From positions 372,001 to 436,000 of the forward strand of contig CBDANA010000006.1 in the NCBI GenBank assembly GCA_965197385.1: a DNA stretch of 64,000 bases, written 5' to 3'. The notes under the pieces were generated by a model, which made no database searches, had not been told where the DNA came from, and saw nothing but the letters and a program-made list of their open reading frames with translations. This stretch comes from G963667915 sp965197385 (lineage in GTDB: Bacteria > Acidobacteriota > Vicinamibacteria > Vicinamibacterales > UBA823). The stretch's first letter is position 1. Every line of letters begins with the position of its first letter. Positions 8,519-17,522 of this stretch are shown here, piece by piece. The position numbers and the translations under genes are program-made.

Positions 8519-9802
8519 CTATCCTCCCGGCACGGGCAGCGCCCAGATCCTCCGCAGCATGTCGCCGAACAGCCGACGGGTCAGATGCCCTTCTGCCAGC
8601 AGGAGCCAGTAGTCCCTGGCATGCTTCACCAGCCGGCCTCCGATTTTCACCAGCCGCTGCTGGAGACTCGTGAGCGACCAGCGCGTGACCCGCGGCGGCA
8701 GGACCCATCTGCGCCAGAGGTTGCCCAGGTTGTAGGCCAGGACACTCAGTTGCAGGCGCACTTCGTTCGCCCGGAACCGAGGGCACGACAGCCGCGTCCA
8801 GTGGGTGGCCTGCTTGCCTTCCTTGATCCATTGCTCCGCCGTGCCGCGCTTGTTGTAGAACCGTACGACCGAGCGGCTCGGGAGGGCCATCTTGGTCACG
8901 ATGAAGCCGACGCGCGGGAACAGCTCCCCTCGGTGGTGCTCCACCTTGGCGACAATCCGTCTGGGCGTGGTCCAGCTCTTCGCCTGATAGCGGAAACTCT
9001 TGTAGCGCACCAAGGGCTTGCGGCTCGGCCGTCCCGGCGGACGAAAGAGGAGGGCTTCGATTTCCAGCTCCACGCTCTTGTTTGCCGGCATGCGGATGAC
9101 ATAGTCCACGTCGCGCGTCTCGAGCGCGTCGTAGATCTCCGGCTTGGCAAACGCCGCGTCCGCGCGGAACGCCACGCGCGTACCCTCCGCCTGCTGCCGG
9201 TCAATTTCCGGCACGAGCAGGTCGTCCCAATCGTCGGCGCTATGCACGTTGCCGGGCCGCAGCGGGGCGGCCACGCAGTCGCCGTGCTCGTTGAACAGAA
9301 ACAGCGGGTGGTAACAGACTGATTCAAAGTGTCCGTTGTACGCGCTCCCTTCCTGCGCCCCATGCACCGGGCTCTCACTCGAATCCATGTCGAGCACAAT
9401 CCGGCCGGCGCGCGTTGGCATCTCAGCCTGTGCGAGCACCTCCCGGTTCACGGCCATCAGCCCGACGAGCTTCTCCTCTCGGGTCAGCAGCTCAGTCTCG
9501 AACCAATGCAGCGGCGAGGTCAGCGCGCCACCGCGGTCCCAGAGCGTTGGCGCCCCGATGAGACGAAACGTCGGGTCCGCCGACACGCGCACCGCATCGT
9601 TCAGGTCTTCGTAGCCCGCGAGCCGACTGTAGACCGACTGTCGCAGGAGATCCGCCAGGCTGAACTGGGTGTGCAAGCCCTGTCGGGAGTCGCTCAGGTG
9701 CGCGGCGATGAGTGTCGCCAGCCCCAGGCGTTCATCCAACTCGCGCACCAAAAGGAGACCGGCGTCGGAGGTGATGCGCGACCCCTGGAATGCGACCTTC
9801 AG
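8519..9802 (-). CDS. IS1380-family transposase
   Basis: About 427 residues of a DDE transposase of the IS1380 family. ITSDAGLLLVRELDERLGL is the family's N-terminal signature. Catalytic acids are in VLDMDSSESP, FRADAAFAKPEIYDALE and the YNKRGTAEQWIKEGKQATHW segment, and the C-terminal RWVLPPR/VTRWSLTSLQQRL follows. No ATG or GTG precedes the signature. The CTG at 9802 (LKVAFQGSRITSDAG) is the best start; GTG at 9751 would remove the signature. So the start may be non-standard or mutated. The rest looks intact. Confidence 0.82.
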   Translation of the reverse strand: MKVAFQGSRITSDAGLLLVRELDERLGLATLIAAHLSDSRQGLHTQFSLADLLRQSVYSRLAGYEDLNDAVRVSADPTFRLIGAPTLWDRGGALTSPLHWFETELLTREEKLVGLMAVNREVLAQAEMPTRAGRIVLDMDSSESPVHGAQEGSAYNGHFESVCYHPLFLFNEHGDCVAAPLRPGNVHSADDWDDLLVPEIDRQQAEGTRVAFRADAAFAKPEIYDALETRDVDYVIRMPANKSVELEIEALLFRPPGRPSRKPLVRYKSFRYQAKSWTTPRRIVAKVEHHRGELFPRVGFIVTKMALPSRSVVRFYNKRGTAEQWIKEGKQATHWTRLSCPRFRANEVRLQLSVLAYNLGNLWRRWVLPPRVTRWSLTSLQQRLVKIGGRLVKHARDYWLLLAEGHLTRRLFGDMLRRIWALPVPGG

Positions 9803-9982
9803 AAAGCCATTGAACGTGAACTGAAACGCCTCGTGCTGTCATTCACCCACAGGGTGTCACCCTCCGTGGCGGGGTTCCTTGCGTCGGAGCCCCGGAAATC
9901 AAGGCGCGGCGACTGGTCTGCCGATACGGTACCACAGCCAAATCGGAAATCCGGGCGTAGAACTCGTCGTACTGATAGTCCC

Positions 9983-10247
9983 TCAATAGCCGGTGTCCTT
10001 GTCGCCAAGCCATTCGGCGAGCTTCGACCAGCGTCGCCGTCCTGAAACGTTGCGCACGGCGATGGCGATAGCCTTCTTCTGTCCAACGAGCACAACCAGC
10101 CGTTTGCCCCGCGTGACGCCAGTGTAGAGCAGGTTCCGCTGGAGCATCACATAGTGTTGCGTCAGGACGGGGATGACGACGGCGGGATATTCCGAGCCCT
10201 GGCTCTTGTGAATGGTTGCGGCGTATGCCGGCACCACGCGTTGCCGG
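9983..10247 (-). pseudogene. RecD2/TraA-like helicase, C-terminal fragment
   Basis: The frame reads PAYAATIHKSQGSEYPAVV and LYTGVTRGKRLVVLVGQKKA, which are motifs V and VI of the UvrD_C_2 domain at the end of RecD2-type DNA helicases. It ends at a natural stop (GDKDTGY). Upstream of 10247 the sequence switches to an IS3-type transposase fragment, so roughly 600-700 residues are missing. Confidence 0.75.
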
Positions 10248-10397
10248 CCCGCGTATCGCCTCCACGTGTGGGCGTATGACTTGCTGACGGCGCGGACGCC
10301 CGACGGGCGACCGCTGAAGATCCTGACCGTCGTCGAGGAGTATTCGCGGGAATGTTTGGCGATTGTGGTCGCCCGGCGGGTGCGGTGGCCGGCTCGG
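10248..10397 (+). pseudogene. IS3-type transposase (orfB) internal fragment
   Basis: The plus frame reads LHVWAYDLLTARTPDGRPLK, ILTVVEEYSRECLAIVVARR. This matches the first catalytic region of IS3 orfB-type integrase domains (usual wording W..DF...TADGR.LKIL.VVDEFSRECL), although the catalytic Asp pair is degraded. It links a broken helicase to a broken BCCT gene and so marks a rearrangement join. Confidence 0.55.
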
Positions 10398-11346
10398 CCA
10401 CGGCATCGACATCCTCGCCGTCTTCGCCACGCTCTTCGGGCTGGCCACGTCGCTCGGCCTGGGTGCCGAACAGCTGGCAGCGGGGTTAGCCCACCTATGG
10501 GGCACGCCGGTGACCGAGATCACCCAGGTGCTGCTGATCGCCGGCATCACCGGCATGGCACTGGTGTCGGTTGTCAGCGGGATGGAGAAGGGGGTCAAGC
10601 GGCTGAGCGAGGCCAACCTGCTGCTCGCCCTGCTGCTGCTGGTGTTCGTGCTGACGATCGGGCCGACGTTCGACATCGCCATCGGCGTCGTGACCAGCCT
10701 CGGCCAGTATCTCGCGGTGATCGGACCGCTCAGTAATTGGGTGGGTCGCGAGGACCTCGACTTTATGCACGGCTGGACGATCTTCTTCTGGGCCTGGTGG
10801 ATTTCGTGGTCCCCCTTCGTCGGCCTGTTCGTCGCTCGAGTCTCACGTGGCCGGACGGTACGCGAGCTGATCGCCTGCATGCTGATCATCCCGACGCTGC
10901 TTATCGCGCTCTGGATGAACGCCTTCGGCGGGACTGCGGTATCGCGGTACGTCGACCGCGGGCATCTCGACGTGATCGCGGCGGTGCAGGCGCAGCAACC
11001 AGAGATCGCCCTGTTCGCGCTGCTGGAGATGCTGCCGCTTGCGAACGTCACGTCGGTCATCGGTCTCGTGCTCATCGTGGTGTTCTTCGTCACGTCCTCC
11101 GACTCCGGATCGCTGGTTATCGACACCATCACCGCCGGCGGCAAGCTGGACGCGCCGGTCGCCCAACGCGTGTTCTGGTGCGTCTTCGAGGGGCTGGTCG
11201 CCGTCGCGCTGCTGCTCGGCGGCAGCCTCGTGGCCGCGCAGGCGGCCACCCTCGCCGCCGGACTTCCCTTAGCGCTGGTGCTGGTCGCCCTGTGCTACAG
11301 CACCTGGAAGGGGCTACGCGCGACACAAACAGGCCGGGCCAGTTAA
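10398..11346 (+). pseudogene. BCCT-family betaine/choline/carnitine transporter, 5'-truncated
   Basis: About 315 residues remain of a family usually over 500. Visible landmarks are LFGLATSLGLGAEQLAAGL, SGMEKGVKRLSEAN, HGWTIFFWAWWISWSPFVGL, FVARVSRGRTVREL and FFVTSSDSGSLVIDTI. These are the TM5-TM12 part, including the Trp-rich substrate segment and the amphipathic connector. The first four helices are replaced by an IS3 orfB fragment. Na+- or H+-coupled osmolyte uptake is the family role; this copy cannot fold as a full transporter. Confidence 0.87.
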
Positions 11347-11417
11347 CCCGCCACAGGCAGCCACAACGATCGCGTGGGAAATGATCCCGGATTTTCTTAA
11401 AGATTTCAGAAAGTCGC

Positions 11418-11769
11418 ATGAGGAACATGCCGGATACGCATTGGAAGGAACTGCTGGCTGCAGACCGCGCGCAGATCTGGCATCCCTACTCGGCGATGCC
11501 GGGGAAAACCCCTGTTTTTCCTGTTGTTTCCGCCGAAGGCCTTCGGCTGCGCCTCGCCGACGGAAAAGAACTCATCGACGGCATGTCGTCCTGGTGGTGC
11601 GCCATCCATGGCTACAATCATCCTGTTCTGAATCGAGTCATCGAAGACCAACTTGCCTACATGTCCCACGTCATGTTCGGCGGGCTCACACACGAACCCG
11701 GGATCCGGCTGGCCGAAAGACTCATCCAGATAACACCCCCAGGGCTCAATGCCGTCTTCTTTTCGGATT
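11418..11769 (+). pseudogene. bioA: bioA (adenosylmethionine-8-amino-7-oxononanoate aminotransferase), N-terminal fragment
   Basis: About 117 residues of BioA: IWHPYSAMPG, LIDGMSSWWCAIHGYNHPVL, SHVMFGGLTHEPGIRLAERL and LNAVFFSDS. The next expected residues (GS.AVE.ALKMA) and the PLP lysine are missing; the frame changes to unrelated sequence at about 11769. BioA makes 7,8-diaminopelargonate in biotin synthesis, so this copy is dead. It follows the BCCT remnant by 71 bp. Confidence 0.85.
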
Positions 11770-12096
11770 CCGCACCGCTCCAATGGAGATATTGTTGTCG
11801 ACGCGATCGGGTTCGTGGTGCGGGCGACACTCAAGGAGCACACGGGGTCGCCGGTTGTCGGGACGTTCCGGTGTTCACCGGGGGCGTGGCACGCGGCCGC
11901 GAGACGGGCGCACGGGGGTGTCGGGCACAATCAGGACCGCCGTGAAGCCGCCTCGAAAGGATCCGGTTTCGACGGGGCGGGCGGCACGGCGTCTGCGGTC
12001 GGGCCGGAAGCCCTGCATGCCGTTGCGAAGATTCGAACACTGCCGGACGGCGCCGGTCGTCTGGCTCGTAGAAGGCTCGGAGAGGAGACCGCTCGC
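11770..12096. other. Unassigned stretch between bioA fragment and TonB receptor
   Basis: No gene recognised. A frame continues (NGDIVVDAIGFVVRATLKE) in phase with the receptor and could be a scrap of another protein. A GGAGAGGAG-like ribosome site at 12079-12087 serves the receptor start. Confidence 0.4.
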
Positions 12097-14715
12097 ATGA
12101 AAGCCATAACATTGGACGCCTGTAACTATGGCCGGCGCGCCATCGCTGTCGTGCTGTTGTCGTTGTTGGTCGCAGTAACGACGACAGCCCAGACAACTGG
12201 CTCGATCGACGGCGCCGTCGTCGACGCAAACGGCAACCCGCTGCCCGGTGTGGTGGTGACGGTGGCCGGCCCCGCCGTGCGGCAGGAGCACGTGACCGGT
12301 GTGGACGGCGCCTATACGGCCGCCGGGCTGGCGGCGGGCGACTATGTCATCACGGCTGTTCTGCCGGGTTTCGAGACCGCGGAAGCCCCGGTATCCGTCC
12401 GGGCGGGCGCCACCGCATCGGTCCCGATCACGCTGCAGATCGCGCGGCTGCTCGAAACGGTGAGCGTCGTCGCCGATGAGCCCCACATCTTCGCGAGCAA
12501 CGTCGTCGCCGAACCGATGCTGTTGCAGCAGTCGAATATCGCGAGCGTGACGTCGGTGGTGGATAACCTGCCCGGCGTATCCATTCAGGAAGGGGACGCC
12601 TACGGCTTCGACGACTGGTCGAGCAACGTCGCCGTGCGCGGCTTCCAGGTGACCATCAGCGAGGCGCAGATCGGCACCACCATCGACGGGTTTCCGAACG
12701 GGACGTCCGACTACTTCAGCGGCGCCAAGGCGAACCGGTTCATCGATCCGATGAATCTCGGGGGCGTCGAGGTATCGCAGGGAACGGCCGACATCGCCTC
12801 CCGCTCGGTCGAAGCGCTGGGCGGCACGTTCAACTACCTGACGGACGATCCGGCGGCCGAGCGGACCTACACCGCGTCGACCACCATCGGCGAGAACGAC
12901 GGCAAGCGGTTCTACATGCGGGTCGACACCGGGCCGCTGTTCGGCGGCGAGACCCGCGCGTGGATCTCGGCGGTCCGTCAGGAGGCGACCGACTGGGTGC
13001 AGGGGTCGGCGCGGAACGAGCGGGAGCATGTCGCCGCCAAGCTGGTCTCGTCGCACGGGCGCCTCGACCTCACCAGCTACATCTCGTACGACAGCATTCA
13101 CGAGGACACCTACCAGCGGCTCTACAGCGAGGGCGACTTCCTGGCCAACCCGCGCTGGGACCGCCTGGTCGGCGACTGGCCCGGCGTGCCGTACCTGAAC
13201 CAGTTCTACCGGCCCGGCTGGCAGACGCGGCGGAACAACACATTCGCCTACCTGAAGGCGGACTGGTCGTTCAGCGACGTCAGTTCGCTGAGCGGCGGCT
13301 TCTATTTCCATCGCAACCGGGGCCGCGGCGACTGGCTGCCCCCCTACATCGCCGACGTCAGCGACGACGGCGGCGGACCGGAATCGGAGCTGATGGGCCG
13401 GGCGCCGGTACAGGGCGGCGCGCAGCTCGGGCTGATCCGCTTCGTGAACCGTGATGGCGTGGCTGTCGGACCCGCGCCCGGTTGCACGTCTTCCTACATC
13501 TTCAACTATTACGGCTCGGGCGGCCCGGCGGTGGACCCGGCGTGCCATCCGGGCGCCACCGCGGTGCAGTCGTACCGCCACAGCCACTACGGCAAGGACC
13601 GCTTCGGCGTGACGCTCGACGAGGAGTGGTTCACCACCGTCGGCGCCGCCGGCAGCACGCTGCGCGCCGGCATCTGGTACGAGGACTCGCGGCGGGACCT
13701 GGGCCGCGACTGGCATCAGATGCTGGATCCGACGCTCAACTTCAACTGGAACGAGCAGGCCTACTGGCACCAGTACGAGTGGGACTTCCCACAGCACGTC
13801 TTCAAGTGGTACGTGGAGGAGACGCTTTACGCCGGCCCGTTCGCCCTGAGCGGCGGCATCAAGCAGTTCCTGGTCGGCGTGTCGCGCGAGGACCTGTTCA
13901 ACATCGACCCGGACCTGGCGGTCGATTCCGATTCGAATCTGCTCTTCTCCGGCGGCGTGACGTACGAGACGCCGGCCGAGGGCCTGGATCTTTTCGCCGG
14001 CTATTCCGAGAATTTCAAGGCGATCAGCGCCACGCTCCTGGAGGTACCGGGACGGATCCTCGACCTCCTCGAGCCTGAAACCGCCTCCAACATCGATGTC
14101 GGCCTGCAGTATTCGGAAGATCGGTTTGCGCTGGGCGCCACCTGGTACACGATCGATTTCGAGAACCGGATCTTCTACCTCGGTCCGCAAACGCCCGCCG
14201 GTCCCAACTACCTCATCCCGGGCGGCGGCGCCTACTTCAACGCCGGCGGCATCGACACGAGCGGCATCGAGCTCTCCGCAACGGTGCAGTTGCCGCGCCA
14301 GACGTCGTTCTACACCGCATACACGTTCAACGACTCGGCGTACGTCGGGAGCGGCGATCCGCTCGTCGACGCCAACCAGGGCATCGTGGCGGGGACGGAT
14401 GTTACCGGCGTGCCGGACCGGCTGTGGGTCGTCTCGCTTGATCGGAGCGGTCCGCTTGGCACGGGGCTGAGCGCCAAGTACACGTCGTCACGGCGCGTCA
14501 GCCTGAGGTCGGATTGGTACGCGGATGACTACTGGCTGGTGGACGCCTACGTCAGTTTCTCGGGCGAGGCATTGAGCGAGCTGCTGCGGTCGACGGAATT
14601 CACGATCGTGGCAAACAACCTGCTCGACAAGGCGTATCTGTCGGCCATCACCGAGAATGCCGCGTGGCTCGGCGCGCCGCGGACAATCTCAATGACCGCG
14701 ACCGTCTCGTTCTGA
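12097..14715 (+). CDS. TonB-dependent receptor with carboxypeptidase-regulatory-like N-terminal domain
   Basis: 872 residues, an outer-membrane beta-barrel for TonB-driven uptake. A signal peptide (RRAIAVVLLSLLVAVTTTAQ) is followed by a carboxypeptidase-regulatory-like domain at about 30-110 (TGSIDGAVVDANGNPLPGVV, GAYTAAGLAAGDYVI). The plug is at about 125-260 (NIASVTSVVDNLPGVSIQEG, AVRGFQVTISEAQIGTTIDG) and the barrel runs to a terminal aromatic strand (TISMTATVSF, ending in Phe). The ATG at 12097 has GGAGAGG upstream. The gene appears whole among broken neighbours. The ligand is unknown; no partner SusD or TonB box is obvious. Confidence 0.92.
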   Translation: MKAITLDACNYGRRAIAVVLLSLLVAVTTTAQTTGSIDGAVVDANGNPLPGVVVTVAGPAVRQEHVTGVDGAYTAAGLAAGDYVITAVLPGFETAEAPVSVRAGATASVPITLQIARLLETVSVVADEPHIFASNVVAEPMLLQQSNIASVTSVVDNLPGVSIQEGDAYGFDDWSSNVAVRGFQVTISEAQIGTTIDGFPNGTSDYFSGAKANRFIDPMNLGGVEVSQGTADIASRSVEALGGTFNYLTDDPAAERTYTASTTIGENDGKRFYMRVDTGPLFGGETRAWISAVRQEATDWVQGSARNEREHVAAKLVSSHGRLDLTSYISYDSIHEDTYQRLYSEGDFLANPRWDRLVGDWPGVPYLNQFYRPGWQTRRNNTFAYLKADWSFSDVSSLSGGFYFHRNRGRGDWLPPYIADVSDDGGGPESELMGRAPVQGGAQLGLIRFVNRDGVAVGPAPGCTSSYIFNYYGSGGPAVDPACHPGATAVQSYRHSHYGKDRFGVTLDEEWFTTVGAAGSTLRAGIWYEDSRRDLGRDWHQMLDPTLNFNWNEQAYWHQYEWDFPQHVFKWYVEETLYAGPFALSGGIKQFLVGVSREDLFNIDPDLAVDSDSNLLFSGGVTYETPAEGLDLFAGYSENFKAISATLLEVPGRILDLLEPETASNIDVGLQYSEDRFALGATWYTIDFENRIFYLGPQTPAGPNYLIPGGGAYFNAGGIDTSGIELSATVQLPRQTSFYTAYTFNDSAYVGSGDPLVDANQGIVAGTDVTGVPDRLWVVSLDRSGPLGTGLSAKYTSSRRVSLRSDWYADDYWLVDAYVSFSGEALSELLRSTEFTIVANNLLDKAYLSAITENAAWLGAPRTISMTATVSF

Positions 14716-14926
14716 TGGCCGCGGATGAGAGAGATGGGGCCGCTGCGCTACCCCGCTCTACCACCACTGCCGCGCCACAATGCGCTCCGCTCTCCGTATG
14801 CCCGAGGAACAGATCGACTCGTCCGTTTCCACTTCCGGTCTATCGGCCCGCTTGAGGGGCACTGGGCTGATCGCTGCCATCGCCGTGGTTGCCGCACTGA
14901 CCTGGTAGTAGTCCTCGACGCGGCAC

Positions 14927-15015
14927 TGACGCTCCTATATGTCAAGACGGTCGTTCAGGCCGCCAAGTCTGCGGCTTGGCGGCCTGAACGACCGTCTTGA
15001 CATATAGGGGCGTCA
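14927..15015. repeat. 89-bp palindrome built from the IS110 3' end
   Basis: Two 41-base arms (14927-14967 and 14975-15015) pair with a single mismatch around a 7-base loop (TCTGCGG). The right arm is the same sequence that ends both IS110 copies (CTTGGCGGCCTGAACGACCG then TTGACATATAGGGGCGTCA). The left arm is its reverse complement. The small stem CCGCCAAG/CTTGGCGG at the centre also exists inside the IS110 gene end. The rest of the 14716-15245 gap shows no gene, only an AAAAGGGGTCAGACTCCTTT-type short palindrome near 15072. Confidence 0.92.
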
Positions 15016-15245
15016 ATGCCTCCCGTGAGCATAGCAGCCGCTATTTCTAATTCGGCTTTTTCGGTCGTAGAAAAGGGGTCAGACTCCTTTTTCGGTGACG
15101 ATCTGGGGAGTTGAGCATGAGACGAACCGATTATAGCCAACCTGGGCTGGATCTGCGCCAGACGGCTCGCGTTGGTGTAATATCACCCGTGCCGGAGGCG
15201 GCAGCGAGGGGAACCCGGAACTAGCGACTAGCGAGGAGCACACGA

Positions 15246-16610
15246 ATGTCAGATAAATTTTGGTTGAATCGCAGGGCGTTCATCAGGACCGCCGGAATGA
15301 CCGCGCTCGCGGGTGCCGCCACCTCGGGAACCTCGCTGGTGACCCCCGTGGTGGCGGCCACACCGATGCAAGGCAGGTCCAACGGCTACGATTTCGACAC
15401 CCCGTACGACCGGATCGGGACCGACTCGTCGAAGTGGGACGCTCAGATCGCGAGATTTGGCCGGGAGAACATCTCGGTGGCGATGGGCGTCGCGGACATG
15501 GACTTCCGCTGCGCCCCGGCCATCACCCAGGCCTTGTCGGAGCGGATCCAGCACGAGAACTGGGGCTACCTCAGCATGCCGGACGACTTCTTCCAGTCGA
15601 TCGTCGACTGGAACCAGAAGCGCTACGGCCTGGAGATCGACCCCGAGTTGATGTCCCTGTCGGACGGCGTCCACCCGGCGGTCATCGCGGCGCTGAAGGC
15701 GTTCTCGCCTCCGGGAAGCAAGGTCATCCTGACGACGTCGACCTACAGCGGTTTTTACGGTGACCTCCGGGCGTCCGAGACCCTCCCGGAAAACAGCCCA
15801 CTAATCCTCGAGAACGGCCGCTACCGGATCGATTTCGACGATCTCGAGTCCCGGATGATGAGCCACAACACCGACGCGCTGATCCTCTGCAACCCGCAGA
15901 ACCCGACCGGCAACTGTTGGTCGCAGTCGGACCTGCTGCGGCTGGGCCGGATGTGTCTGGAGCACCGCGTCGTCGTCCTGGCCGACGAGATCCACTGCGA
16001 CTTCGTCAACCAGGGGGAGACGTTCACGCCGTTTGCCACCCTGCCCGACAAGGCGGTCGTCGACAACAGCGTCACCTTCAAGTCGGGGAGCAAGACGTTC
16101 AGCCTCGCGGCGATGAAGGTCGCCTGGTTCTTCTCGACCAATCCGGACTACATGGCCCTGGTTCGGGCCCAGAACAGGGCGCAGACCAACACGCTGGGCG
16201 TGGTAGCCCATCATGCCGCCCTGAGGGAAGGCGAGGATTGGCTGGACGAGTTGCTGATCTACATCGACGGCAACCACAACTTCGTCGAGCAGTACCTCCG
16301 CGAGAACATCCCGCAGATCAAGTACACCAAGGCGCAGGGCACCTACCTGGCCTGGCTGGATGTCACCGATCTCGCCGAGCAGATCGGCGCGACGCAGAAG
16401 GCCGAGGAGGCCAGCAAGGACGCGCCGGAGCCGGTCACGCCGGAGACGATCGTGTCGAGGTGGCTGGTCGAGAACGCGAAGGTCTACACGAACGCCGGGT
16501 CGTCCTACGGCCCCGGCGGCGAAGGCCACATGCGGATGAACCTCGGCGCGTCCCGCCAGCTCATCAAGCTGGCGCTCGACAACATCGCGCAGGCGGTAAG
16601 CGACTTGTAA
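15246..16610 (+). CDS. PatB/MalY-like PLP aminotransferase/C-S lyase with Tat signal
   Basis: 454 residues. A twin-arginine signal (NRRAFIRTAGMTALAGAATS) is followed by a fold-type I aminotransferase: FDTPYDRIGTDSSKWD, ISVAMGVADMDFRCAPAI, LCNPQNPTGNCW, VVLADEIHCDF and the PLP lysine in FKSGSKTFSLAAMKVAW. The KWD and MDF motifs and DEIH are typical of cystathionine beta-lyase-like PatB/MalY proteins, which cleave C-S bonds to release a thiol, pyruvate and ammonia. C-terminal RMNLGASR closes the active site. Tat export makes it periplasmic, like the threonine-aldolase-like enzyme at 6833-8011. Upstream lies a purine-rich site about 10 bases before the ATG. Confidence 0.9.
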   Translation: MSDKFWLNRRAFIRTAGMTALAGAATSGTSLVTPVVAATPMQGRSNGYDFDTPYDRIGTDSSKWDAQIARFGRENISVAMGVADMDFRCAPAITQALSERIQHENWGYLSMPDDFFQSIVDWNQKRYGLEIDPELMSLSDGVHPAVIAALKAFSPPGSKVILTTSTYSGFYGDLRASETLPENSPLILENGRYRIDFDDLESRMMSHNTDALILCNPQNPTGNCWSQSDLLRLGRMCLEHRVVVLADEIHCDFVNQGETFTPFATLPDKAVVDNSVTFKSGSKTFSLAAMKVAWFFSTNPDYMALVRAQNRAQTNTLGVVAHHAALREGEDWLDELLIYIDGNHNFVEQYLRENIPQIKYTKAQGTYLAWLDVTDLAEQIGATQKAEEASKDAPEPVTPETIVSRWLVENAKVYTNAGSSYGPGGEGHMRMNLGASRQLIKLALDNIAQAVSDL

Positions 16611-16676
16611 GGGCGCCCGCGTGCGTGCAGCGTACGACCAGAAGGGGGTCCCGGCGGACCCCCTCGCGGCCTCGCC

Positions 16677-16714
16677 AAAAAAAAGGCCGGGTGGTCATCG
16701 GCCATCCGGCCTTT
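16677..16714 (-). terminator. Rho-independent terminator
   Basis: AAAGGCCGG at 16682-16690 pairs with CCGGCCTTT at 16706-16714, extended by four more inner pairs. Read on the minus strand the stem is followed by eight Ts, so it terminates the leftward gene at 16740. It could also stop the rightward gene ending at 16610. A second perfect 8-bp hairpin without a T run lies at 16644-16663. Confidence 0.7.
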
Positions 16715-16739
16715 CGTAAAGACGACCTCGCCGCCGCGC

Positions 16740-17372
16740 CTACTGACCACTCGACAGCGGCGTGCCGTTGATCGGGATCATGATGTGCGCGTTCGGCGTG
16801 CCGGCCAGCATCAGCCAGGGGCGGCCCTCACCCTTGAGCGCGTTGTTCCGCTGGCTCTCGGTCGAGACGCCGATCGACTCCGACGTCGCGCCCGGTACCA
16901 TCATCACCCAGAGCAGCTTGATCCGCCGGTCGTCGTGGCGCAACGCGTACCCCATCGAGCCGAACGTCGGGAGCACGAGCGTCCCCGCCTCACGTGCTGC
17001 CGCGATCCCCGCCTGAACCTCCTCGGGGGACTTGCCCTCGGCGCTCAGCTTCGCCATGAGATCGAACTGCGGCGCCGCCGATATGCTGTAGCAGGTCGTC
17101 TGCATCGCCTCCATGTCCGGCGGCTGGCACTCCACCTGGTTGGTCCCCTCCCGGAGGACCTTGCGGGCGCCGGTGTCCGGATCGTGGGTCACGACGGTTG
17201 CGCCGGCCTTCAGATCCTCGGGCAGCGGCAGGACCGCGTCGGCGATCTGCTGGTCGACCGACTGGGCCTGGGCCGTGGCCGGTCCAACCAGCAGGGCGCC
17301 CAAGAACAAGACCAAGAGCAAGACAGGGAGCAGGGTTATGGCACGTCGCATCGTCATTACCATGAGCCTCAC
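16740..17372 (-). CDS. Secreted protein of unknown function
   Basis: 210 residues starting with a clear signal peptide (RRAITLLPVLLLVLFLGALL, cleavage near ATAQAQ). The mature part has two Cys (VECQPPDMEAMQTTCYSIS) and a C-terminal block ending AHIMIPINGTPLSSGQ. I do not recognise the family. The last 50 residues are closely repeated just upstream (17369-17522), showing that a tandem paralogue once followed. A terminator lies 30 bp past its stop. The start may be the later ATG at 17354, directly before RRAITLL. Confidence 0.72.
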   Translation of the reverse strand: MRLMVMTMRRAITLLPVLLLVLFLGALLVGPATAQAQSVDQQIADAVLPLPEDLKAGATVVTHDPDTGARKVLREGTNQVECQPPDMEAMQTTCYSISAAPQFDLMAKLSAEGKSPEEVQAGIAAAREAGTLVLPTFGSMGYALRHDDRRIKLLWVMMVPGATSESIGVSTESQRNNALKGEGRPWLMLAGTPNAHIMIPINGTPLSSGQ

Positions 17373-17522
17373 TGGCCGTAGCCGCTCGACAGCGGCGTGT
17401 TGTTGATCGGGATCATGATGTGCGCACCCGGCGTGTCGGGACGCATCAGCCAGGGGCGGCCATGGCCGGCCAGCGCGTTGTTCCGCTGGTTCTGGGTTGA
17501 GACGCCGATCGACTCGGGCGTC
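17369..17522 (-). pseudogene. C-terminal remnant of a paralogue of the 16740-17372 secreted protein
   Basis: Fifty codons (PESIGVSTQNQRNNALAGHG to AHIMIPINNTPLSSGYGQ) match the end of the neighbouring secreted protein with about 80% identity by eye. The IS5 transposase frame runs directly into it, giving a fused 292-codon frame. An IS5 insertion or deletion therefore removed the first three quarters of this paralogue. Confidence 0.75.

Noticed and set aside
9843..11249. A 468-codon minus-strand frame opposite the BCCT gene
   Set aside because: Low-complexity, Ser/Arg/Pro-rich shadow of the BCCT coding strand; the plus strand has clear BCCT motifs.
11749..12096. N-terminal extension of the TonB receptor
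   Set aside because: The signal peptide begins at 12097 with its own ribosome site; the upstream 116 codons are unrelated sequence in phase by chance.
11875..14190. A 771-codon minus-strand frame opposite the TonB receptor
   Set aside because: Arg/Val/Gly-rich antisense artefact of high-GC DNA; the receptor domains are unambiguous on the plus strand.
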